Part shown: positions 57,503-64,000 of the stretch, piece by piece | How positions within the stretch are numbered: the first letter of the stretch is position 1 | Layout of the letters: the number at the start of each line of letters is the position of its first letter | Assembly: GCA_030531435.1 (NCBI GenBank) | Contig: JAUNNN010000001.1 | Span: forward strand, 97,461-161,460 | Reading direction: 5' to 3' | Origin: Lachnospiraceae bacterium | GTDB lineage: Bacteria > Bacillota > Clostridia > Lachnospirales > Lachnospiraceae | Length of the DNA: 64,000 nt | Notes under the pieces: model-generated | What the model was told of the DNA's origin: nothing | The model's database searches: none | Seen by the model: the letters and a program-made list of their open reading frames with translations, nothing else | Translations under genes and position numbers: made by a program

Positions 57503-57623
57503 TTATTCTCTAACCTTCTCATAGATTACCAAATCATAATCCGGTGTATGTTCTTTTCCAGTTGCTGTATATCCACATTTCTTGTAGAAATTATTAGTTC
57601 TAATATTCCATTCAGGTGTAGCA
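57503..57623 (-). pseudogene. 3' fragment of a GNAT acetyltransferase gene
   Basis: Translation of the minus strand gives ATPEWNIRTNNFYKKC, then GYTATGKEHTPDYDLV and IYEKVRE before a stop. This closely matches the last 38 residues of the GNAT protein encoded at 62280-62735, at DNA level as well. No start codon or N-terminal part is present, so it is a truncated copy lying directly after the methyltransferase gene. Confidence 0.9.
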
Positions 57624-57625
57624 TT

Positions 57626-58297
57626 TTACTTAATCGCATATATTCCCATTTGCATATAGCTATACCAAAAGACATGAATATGCCTAAACCCTGCTTTTCT
57701 CAAAATATCTATATGCCTATCAACCGTGATGGGATAATAATTCACACCACATCTTGCATTATGCTCTTTTGCTTCTGCTTCTGTTTTACCGTGCCTGATT
57801 TGATATATGCCCCATCTTGCAAGTTCAAAATCTTTAACACTTTCATCATCCGGAATTACATTTTCAAAACAAATATATATTCCGCCATCCTTCAAAGCAT
57901 TTAAAACATTTTTCGTCGCCTTAACTCTCTCTTGCTCTTTCATGTAATGATGAGATTGAATAGCTGTTACAACATTAAAACAATCTTTAAAATCTATACT
58001 ATCTGATCCACAGTTTAGATATTGCACATCTTCATTTTTCAATTTTTCCTTCGCCATATAAAGCATCTCAGAAGATGGATCCACTAATACAAAATGAATA
58101 TCACCAAACCTTTTTAATGCTTTTTCCTCAAGCGTTCCTGTCCCGCATCCTAAGTCAAGCCATTTAAGCTGCTCAAATCCACATTGCTCAACAACCTCAA
58201 AAGTTTGCTCAAAGAAATCCATATAATAAGGTAAAGTGTCAGAAATAGCATTATCATATTGTTTAGCATTTAATGTGGTAGAATTATCTTTAATCAT
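57626..58297 (-). CDS. class I SAM-dependent methyltransferase
   Basis: 223 residues from the ATG at 58297, which overlaps the stop of the upstream frame (ATGA) and follows GGGAG; an ATG two codons up is too close to that site. Motif I is WLDLGCGTGTLEE, with the acidic motif LVDPSSEML and CFENVIPD following. It methylates an unknown small molecule or RNA. The start is translationally coupled to the broken gene upstream. Confidence 0.88.
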   Translation of the reverse strand: MIKDNSTTLNAKQYDNAISDTLPYYMDFFEQTFEVVEQCGFEQLKWLDLGCGTGTLEEKALKRFGDIHFVLVDPSSEMLYMAKEKLKNEDVQYLNCGSDSIDFKDCFNVVTAIQSHHYMKEQERVKATKNVLNALKDGGIYICFENVIPDDESVKDFELARWGIYQIRHGKTEAEAKEHNARCGVNYYPITVDRHIDILRKAGFRHIHVFWYSYMQMGIYAIK

Positions 58298-58776
58298 TTC
58301 CATTCTCCCGTCAGTGTATCAAGCTGCGTGAAATCTGTTTTTCCATCAAAATATAAAGTATATCGAATTTCAGACTGTTCTTCCCCACTGATTACCGCTT
58401 CCACGCAATCAGCCTTCCAGTAAACCAACCAAGAATCAGAATGAACATTGGCGCCATCATTTGCCACATCAAAAGAACGTTTTGCAATTGTTCCTGAATC
58501 ATCTTTAAGAACTAGCCTTGCATGAGTATGTCCAAACGGCCAATCCGGATCTCCCACCTACTGGAATAATAATACGTAAGTCCCATCTTGAGATGTTGAA
58601 TAAGCTACATCATGTATTTTGTATTTTGTAGAATACGTAATGCTTCCAGCTAAAATAACAATCATAATGTTGATTAAAGCCAGTATTCCTAAAAAACCTC
58701 TAATCGCGGGCTTCTTTATTTCTATATAGCCTATTATTGAAAAAACTGTAATAACCAATGCTATTCCTATAATCAT
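58294..58776 (-). pseudogene. single-pass membrane protein gene interrupted by an in-frame TAG
   Basis: The first part (58558-58776, 72 residues) has two hydrophobic segments (about 2-16, 27-46) and ends YVLLFQ at a TAG. The very next codon continues in the same frame with VGDPDWPFGHTHARLVLKDD and runs to 58294 (87 residues). The two halves look like one protein of about 160 residues of unknown function. The second half could be re-initiated at GTG. Probably a nonsense mutation of CAG to TAG. Confidence 0.8.
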
Positions 58777-58865
58777 CTTCTCTACCTCAATTCAATACAC
58801 TGATTCTATACTGATAATCCGGTATTCGGTTTATTCCATCATTAAGAACCATTTCGCAGACACCA

Positions 58866-60230
58866 TTAACAGTTAAAACTATTACTAGATTCATCAATAG
58901 TGACGTTATCATACAATTCCCATATATTAGCTGCAATTGTCAAAGTGTCTGATTCAAGCTTTTTTTTCTCATCAGCAGTAAAATTTTCATGATCAGCCTG
59001 TGGGATTAACCAGCTATAGTCATCTGAGGGCTCATCACCACCCTTATAACATTCACTCCATTCATCATCTGTTAGTCTGTCGGCATGCCACCAGAGATTA
59101 AGTTCTTCGTCTCCAGGTATTTCATTTGACAGATAATATTTTTTTCCATTATCTTCTATTACTGTTACTTTTGTAGAGAACAATTTTGATGCATTATCAT
59201 TAGGGTATACTGCATTTACTGTAAGTGTCAGACTACCCTCATCATTTTTCTTATATGCTACCACCTCCGGATAAGGGACTTCTGCATAATCATGTTCTTC
59301 ATATCCTCTTGGTCTGTAAAGATAGACATTTTTATCTGAATCGTATCTAAGAAGCCTGTGCAGTTCTTTAGCGCCTATCCTAAAATACTGCATAATCACA
59401 TTTTCAAATTCTTCAGCCGGTATCTCATATTCATTGCCAACGGACAAATCGTCATTCATGGTATATGGGCAGCTTATACCGTACGTTTCCTTGTAAAATC
59501 GCTCAAAAATATCATAGAAATCTAAATTGCCATAATCATCTTCATTCCAGTTAGTAATGAACATATTATTCATGCCATAAGAAATAGGCTTCAAATATTT
59601 TTCACATAATTTCCTGCATTCTTCGTCAAGCGGTTCGACTCTAAGGGCAATATGTTCTTCCTCTTCGCTCATGGTAAGCACATATAAATCAGGCGAATTA
59701 TATGAGCCTTCTATCATCAAATAGCCTTCATCTGTATATTCAAAATAAGTTGCCTCAAATTCGCTTTTTGCACCTTCTACTAAATGCCCATCTTGGAAAG
59801 CGTAATATTGCTGAATGATATTAATATTTCCTTCATCCGCATTAATCGATAGAATATTAACTCCTCCCGAATAAAAAATCTGGAAAACACAAATTTCTGC
59901 CTGCTTTCCGGATTCTTGTATGCTTATGAATTGCTTCATTTCATCGGCATTAGTCATATCGATTCTATTTTCACTATCTATCGCTATATAACCATTTGAT
60001 CCAAGTCTTTCAATAATCTTTTGAACACATTTCGAACTGTCTTTTTGTCCTATATATTCGTCAATAAAAGCCTGCTCTATCTGAGCTATATCTATTTTAG
60101 ATTCATCTTCATCTGCTGAAAACGTAACTTCGCCATACGTAGTATTATTATTGTCATTGCTCTTAGCATTACATGCAATCAGACAGCAGCAACCAAATAA
60201 CAACGCTATTATTTCAAGCTTTCTCTTCAC
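58866..60230 (-). CDS. lipoprotein of unknown function (454 aa)
   Basis: 454 residues from a GTG preceded by GGAG. The N-terminus MKRKLEIIALLFGCCCLIAC is a lipoprotein signal with the lipid Cys near residue 20. Beyond this it is very acidic, with several DUF-like beta-rich stretches and a Trp-rich SEW-type region near 400. I do not recognise a family; an extracellular sensor or binding role is possible. Single gene. Confidence 0.75.
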   Translation of the reverse strand: MKRKLEIIALLFGCCCLIACNAKSNDNNNTTYGEVTFSADEDESKIDIAQIEQAFIDEYIGQKDSSKCVQKIIERLGSNGYIAIDSENRIDMTNADEMKQFISIQESGKQAEICVFQIFYSGGVNILSINADEGNINIIQQYYAFQDGHLVEGAKSEFEATYFEYTDEGYLMIEGSYNSPDLYVLTMSEEEEHIALRVEPLDEECRKLCEKYLKPISYGMNNMFITNWNEDDYGNLDFYDIFERFYKETYGISCPYTMNDDLSVGNEYEIPAEEFENVIMQYFRIGAKELHRLLRYDSDKNVYLYRPRGYEEHDYAEVPYPEVVAYKKNDEGSLTLTVNAVYPNDNASKLFSTKVTVIEDNGKKYYLSNEIPGDEELNLWWHADRLTDDEWSECYKGGDEPSDDYSWLIPQADHENFTADEKKKLESDTLTIAANIWELYDNVTIDESSNSFNC

Positions 60231-60351
60231 TTTATCATCTCCGTTTTATCCAATGGTTTACAATCTTTTGTCTTCTTGCTGCCCAATCATTTAATTCAAG
60301 TAAATTCGTTAATCGACTAAACATAATAAAAAAACAATATCTTTACAATCT

Positions 60352-61773
60352 TTATTTTTGTGCGACAATTACCGAAAACTTGTGATATGAATATACACAT
60401 TGGACATTCCTAAATTGACAGTTCTTAAGCATTGCCAACTCTGTTTCAACCGAACATTCTCTATCCAGCTTTCGTCTTTCTTTCCAAAGTTCAATGTTCC
60501 TATCATCTAATCCACTACTATGTAACTGCTTTTCCCAATATGCATCTATCTTCTTACTTATTTCAGAAGTATTTCCACAAAACTGATCGTAATTCACGAA
60601 CACCCCACCTGCCGGTAATTTATCATATATTTTTTGAAATAACTCCACTTTCTGAACATCACTTAAATGATGAATTGATAACGCAGAAATCACAGCATCA
60701 TAGCTATCTTCTGGAAATTGTTTTGTATAATCCAATACCATATGCCTAACGTTCTGTATACCTTCAAATCTTCTTCGTGAAATATTAAGCATATCGTCAG
60801 CCATATCAACTAGAACGTAATTTGCATCGTCACATTCTCTATACCAGTAATATGACAACAATCCTGTTCCGGCCCCCAGATCAAGCACACTATTAGGTTT
60901 CGCTATACTTGATAAAATCAATTTTGTTGAAGCAATGTAGTAATCATCAAAACAAGGAATAAATTTCCTACGATTTATATCATACTCATTAGCAATTAAA
61001 TTGAATTGTTCTTCTATGTTCATGTTTTGTTTCCTTACTTCGTATGCAATATACTCGTGATCATATTCATAACCAAGACTTTCCGCTAATCGCACTGAAT
61101 TCATATTTTGTGCATCCCAACTTGGATAAAGACCTTCTTCTAAACACTTTAATATTAGTGCAGAACATACAATGGTTGCCAAATGCTTTCTTCTCTCTTC
61201 AAGAACTGTATCCACTTCAATTTCGATGCCTTCATTATATCTTGTATATGAAGAAGCACCTGCAACAATCATACTATCCTTAGTTATGACCATCCCTCTA
61301 CCAATTGATAAATACTGTTCTTTACTTTCAAAAGCTGAAACAAAATCTGCTGTAACAGGACTATCTAAACATTTATCGTATATGTCTGCATCAATCTTTT
61401 TCAGTTCATATCCATCAGGTAACATACAGACATTTTTTCTTAATACTTCCTCATTGAAGACGGTATTCTTTTTTATTGCATATCTTGTAACTCGTTTCGA
61501 TGTAGGAAAGCACTCTTCAATAAGTCTCGCCCATGCCTCGTTTTGTGGAGTCATAATAACAAACCCATCTGGCTTGTTAATAACAAGTTCTTTCTCTGGC
61601 TCACCGCCATAGAATCCAAAACAACCAACAAAGGCAAATGCAGATTTTGGATTGTCCATGTCTGTAACATAAATCTTACCCATAACCTTTTGAATACACG
61701 AGTAGATTAATGTTTCATTCCAACCATCAAAAAGATGCTTCACTTTGCTTGTATCGTCCAATTCAAATATCAT
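60352..61773 (-). CDS. fusion of GNAT acetyltransferase and SAM methyltransferase domains
   Basis: 473 residues from the ATG at 61773; an in-frame TTG at 61779 is less likely. The N-terminal half (1 to about 245) looks like the GNAT_acetyltran group, with GMVITKDSMIVAGASSYTRY and a VRLAESLGYEYDHEYIAY ending. The second half starts at about 250 (MNIEEQFNLIANEYDINRR) and carries methyltransferase motif I, VLDLGAGTGLLSYYWY, and motif IV SALSIHHLSDVQK. The junction is in one frame with no stop. The combined enzyme may acetylate and methylate one substrate. Substrate unknown. Confidence 0.85.
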   Translation of the reverse strand: MIFELDDTSKVKHLFDGWNETLIYSCIQKVMGKIYVTDMDNPKSAFAFVGCFGFYGGEPEKELVINKPDGFVIMTPQNEAWARLIEECFPTSKRVTRYAIKKNTVFNEEVLRKNVCMLPDGYELKKIDADIYDKCLDSPVTADFVSAFESKEQYLSIGRGMVITKDSMIVAGASSYTRYNEGIEIEVDTVLEERRKHLATIVCSALILKCLEEGLYPSWDAQNMNSVRLAESLGYEYDHEYIAYEVRKQNMNIEEQFNLIANEYDINRRKFIPCFDDYYIASTKLILSSIAKPNSVLDLGAGTGLLSYYWYRECDDANYVLVDMADDMLNISRRRFEGIQNVRHMVLDYTKQFPEDSYDAVISALSIHHLSDVQKVELFQKIYDKLPAGGVFVNYDQFCGNTSEISKKIDAYWEKQLHSSGLDDRNIELWKERRKLDRECSVETELAMLKNCQFRNVQCVYSYHKFSVIVAQK

Positions 61774-61821
61774 CTTCAACCCACCCTTATATTCAATAAT
61801 TTCTTCGAAAACAATAGGATT

Positions 61822-62193
61822 TTACTCTCTATTAAATATAATGTGTCCTTTTGCCTCTTTACCACTTACACTTACTGTATAAGTACCATCTTGGGGAATA
61901 TCTACTGAAAAATCAGTTGCAACATTTCCATTACCCTCATAAATTGAAAGATTTTGTCCTTCTTGAATCAGTATTTTAATATCCCCGGCATCCTTTTCTA
62001 CATGAACCAGCAATTTTTCACCCTGTTTCATTTCAAAAACATGTGAGTATGTAGTATTTAGAATATCGAATGTAATATCATAGTGGTTTTCATCACAGGT
62101 CATGCTTCCGTTAAAAGTTACACTCTTTGGAGCAGCACATCCACTTAACAGACATATAAAAATACAAATAACTATCCGATACTTCTTACGCAT
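61822..62193 (-). CDS. small lipoprotein of unknown function
   Basis: 123 residues from the ATG at 62193, chosen for the classic MRKKYRIVICIFICLLSGC lipoprotein start; an ATG at 62208 is possible. The mature part is a beta-rich domain of about 100 residues with a pattern like bacterial pre-peptidase or carbohydrate-binding sandwiches (DIPQDGTYTVSVSGKEAKG). Function unknown. Confidence 0.72.
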   Translation of the reverse strand: MRKKYRIVICIFICLLSGCAAPKSVTFNGSMTCDENHYDITFDILNTTYSHVFEMKQGEKLLVHVEKDAGDIKILIQEGQNLSIYEGNGNVATDFSVDIPQDGTYTVSVSGKEAKGHIIFNRE

Positions 62194-62279
62194 TGTAATA
62201 CACATCATAAACTATATAGCCTTTTCTACCCTTCAGATAACCTTCATATGTTCTCATGCACATTTGACATCTCAGTTTC

Positions 62280-62735
62280 CTACACCCTTTTTTCATATAT
62301 TATCAATTCAAAATCCGGTGTATGCTCTTTTCCTGTTGCTATATAGCCACATTTTTTATAAAAATTATTAGTTCTAATATTCCATTCAGGTGTATCGAGG
62401 CAATACTTGTTAACATCCTGGAATCTCTCCTCAATTGCTTTCATAAGAGCAAGTCCATGTCCTTTGTGGAACTCAGTTGAGTCCACAAAAATTCTATAAA
62501 TATAAAGGTCATTATCTTGCATCTTAAGTATTGCACCAGCGACCAGCTTATCATCATTAAGTAAAGAAAAAAGTCTTCCTTCATGAAAGTGATTCATATG
62601 AAAGTCATAATCATCAAAACCCGTAGGACCGCCATCCGTTCCACCAAATTCTCTATCAGACTTAAATGCAGCTTCAGACATTTTTGTTAATGCCATAACT
62701 TCATTTTCATTAGATTCTCTAAATATGTAATTCAT
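62280..62735 (-). CDS. GNAT family N-acetyltransferase
   Basis: 151 residues from the ATG at 62735, with GGAG 9 nt upstream; an ATG at 62750 directly after the upstream stop is also possible. The acetyl-CoA-binding loop is EFHKGHGLALMKAIEE near 85-100, and WNIRTNNFYKKCGYIATG near 120 is the C-terminal core. It is the intact copy of the fragment at 57503-57623. Substrate unknown. Confidence 0.88.
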   Translation of the reverse strand: MNYIFRESNENEVMALTKMSEAAFKSDREFGGTDGGPTGFDDYDFHMNHFHEGRLFSLLNDDKLVAGAILKMQDNDLYIYRIFVDSTEFHKGHGLALMKAIEERFQDVNKYCLDTPEWNIRTNNFYKKCGYIATGKEHTPDFELIIYEKRV

Positions 62736-62750
62736 TACAATTTTCTCCAT

Positions 62751-63401
62751 CTATACCCAAGGCCTATAATCGATAGGCTTCTTACATCCCCATTCATTTG
62801 CAACTGCGACATATCTTTTCTTCGCTATAGTCTTAAACATAATCTGCAGCATCGCTCTCATAAAAAAAGAGAAATATTCTGGTCCTGCAAATTTCTTAAC
62901 AGTCTCTTCTTTAAACCCATTTTCAGTTACAAATGCCTTTCCCATCTCCTTATAAGGCCCTGTTAATTTGATGACATCTTCTTTACTCACTACACGAATT
63001 CCAAAATTATCGCCCTTAATCATGGTTCCACCATAGCTCAATCCCAGATAACTCGGAAGTTTTTTTAGGAACTCTACTCCACAGTCAAGCTGACTTGCCT
63101 CAGCAAATCCACCTTGCAAAATAAAAGATATACGAGTGTGTGTATCCTTTACAGGAAGTGTCTCCAGAAATTCAAGAAGAATTCCCGGAACATTTTCTAC
63201 ATACAAAGGAAGTGCAATTATTATTTCTGTGTTGCTTATGTATGCAGTTCTTGCCTTTTCCCAGTTAAGTTTATTGGAAATAGCATATCTTTCAGAGCTA
63301 ACTCCTGCTTCTGCTAAACCCTCGGCAAAAGCATCTATTATCTTTTCGGTATTACTATATTTTTCTGTACGAGGACTTCCATTGATTATTACTACATGCA
63401 T
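62751..63401 (-). CDS. flavodoxin-fold NAD(P)H-dependent oxidoreductase
   Basis: 216 residues with a flavin-reductase start (MHVVIINGSPRTEKYSNTEKI) and ALPLYVENVPGILLEFLE loop. Such proteins reduce flavins, quinones or metals. The C-terminal 50 residues form a basic helical tail. The start overlaps the preceding flavodoxin gene by 10 nt; the two may form a complex or a redox pair. Confidence 0.87.
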   Translation of the reverse strand: MHVVIINGSPRTEKYSNTEKIIDAFAEGLAEAGVSSERYAISNKLNWEKARTAYISNTEIIIALPLYVENVPGILLEFLETLPVKDTHTRISFILQGGFAEASQLDCGVEFLKKLPSYLGLSYGGTMIKGDNFGIRVVSKEDVIKLTGPYKEMGKAFVTENGFKEETVKKFAGPEYFSFFMRAMLQIMFKTIAKKRYVAVANEWGCKKPIDYRPWV

Positions 63402-63901
63402 TTAACTGCCTCCTCTATTTCATCAATTCTATATGCTCCTAAAGATTTTGCTGCAAAATTTATGGCAACTCTTTCGCACCATTTGGATAAATATTCCTTA
63501 TCTCCATCGCCTGCATAAATTACACCCCAGTTTGGATTCTTTTTATATCTAGGTACATGACGCATTTGTTTTCCCACAAAATGAAGATTCATTGTAACAA
63601 GCGGCATTACTCTATCTACAATATTCTTCGTCTGATATGATACGAATCCAAATTTTGTATCAGTTATAAGCCATACTTGATCAGCTTTCGATATCTTCTT
63701 TAAAATTGGCTCATAATCATCTCTTACTACACATTCACCTGGAGTCTTAAGCCAACAAAAATTACATCCAAGACAATGTGAAATGTCAAGCTCAGATGCA
63801 TCAATATATTCATAATTAGATTTGAATTTAACAGTATCTTCTAATCTACCCAGAGAAGTTTTTCCTAATTTTTCTTTTGTTGTATCAATTAATAAAATCA
63901 T
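63392..63901 (-). CDS. flavodoxin-family protein with CxxC motif
   Basis: 169 residues; a flavodoxin-like fold with a shortened N-terminus (MILLIDTTKEKLGKT) and CLGCNFCWLKTPGECVVRDD, resembling multimeric flavodoxin/NADPH-dependent FMN reductases such as those with a CxxCxxC cluster motif. First gene of its small operon. Partner oxidoreductase follows. Confidence 0.83.
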   Translation of the reverse strand: MILLIDTTKEKLGKTSLGRLEDTVKFKSNYEYIDASELDISHCLGCNFCWLKTPGECVVRDDYEPILKKISKADQVWLITDTKFGFVSYQTKNIVDRVMPLVTMNLHFVGKQMRHVPRYKKNPNWGVIYAGDGDKEYLSKWCERVAINFAAKSLGAYRIDEIEEAVKCM

Positions 63902-64000
63902 AAAATCCTGTTTCTATTCCTTAGTATGCTTGTGCGATTAAGTTTCAATTTTCTTGATTAAATAATATAATTAACAACTCCATATATAACATGGCACACA

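Noticed and set aside
61172..61612. 146-codon plus-strand frame
   Set aside because: Antisense to the acetyltransferase-methyltransferase fusion, with low-complexity composition and no start signal.
1..64000. CRISPR array, tRNA, rRNA, insertion sequence or prophage
   Set aside because: No regularly spaced repeat, cloverleaf, rRNA-like block, transposase or phage structural gene was seen on reading both strands.

Overview
The window is AT-rich, tightly packed, operon-organised Gram-positive DNA. Gene content points to an anaerobic, fibre-degrading Lachnospiraceae-type Clostridia, perhaps near Butyrivibrio, Pseudobutyrivibrio or Lachnospira. The reasons are pyruvate formate-lyase fermentation, a xylan utilisation locus with a YesMN/Lpl-type system, a clostridial 2[4Fe-4S] ferredoxin, GdpP-RplI-DnaB order, and lipoprotein signals. 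Genus cannot be fixed from the window. No rRNA, tRNA, CRISPR array, transposase or prophage was seen. Nearly all genes lie on the minus strand.

Layout. 1-7836: end of a surface-polysaccharide locus (large membrane-anchored protein cut by the window edge, UDP-galactopyranose mutase, SGNH-like protein plus MBOAT O-acyltransferase, two tandem sugar nucleotidyltransferases). 8106-10321: sugar-isomerase-family protein with a DUF4867 cupin-like protein under its own promoter. 10473-19743: nucleoside ABC transporter (no binding protein nearby) behind a housekeeping run (GH18-like protein, TsaC/Sua5, RpiB, Upp, dCMP deaminase, SleB-type hydrolase). 20598-25544: anaerobic pyruvate metabolism (PflA, DUF1858 protein, MecA, split PFL, ferredoxin). 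25633-29468: gdpP-rplI-dnaB. 29653-31226: a broken XRE/S24-like regulator, a FeoB-associated Cys-rich peptide and a DtxR-family regulator. 31312-44030: xylan locus (esterase, GH43, DUF624, Lpl-type permeases and binding protein, YesN/YesM pair, GH8 exo-oligoxylanase). 44201-49438: MATE pump, TspO-like protein, SGNH acetylesterase, PTPS-zinc-ribbon protein, flavin-binding protein. 49565-54209: circularly permuted ATP-grasp / alpha-E / transglutaminase / paired M14 deacylase-like operon. 54759-63901: a loose accessory region of small enzymes (transglutaminase-like, tautomerase, GNATs, CDP-alcohol transferase, flavodoxins, methyltransferases, lipoproteins) with several decayed genes.

The strongest candidates for something new are three. 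First, a naturally split pyruvate formate-lyase: a 679-residue core and a separate 80-residue glycyl-radical subunit, followed by a translationally coupled 66-residue protein that copies the first part of the radical domain but swaps the radical loop for a cysteine-containing tail. Second, the ATP-grasp/alpha-E operon, which carries one intact and one metal-site-degenerate M14 paralogue behind a leader with terminator-like hairpins. Third, a shared GTTTGTAGGG motif placed exactly 22 bp upstream of the -10 boxes of the xylan binding-protein and GH8 promoters, a candidate site for the YesN-type regulator. An 18-bp hairpin that buries the ribosome binding site of the PTPS-like gene, with G-U pairs that fit only the minus-strand transcript, also deserves attention.
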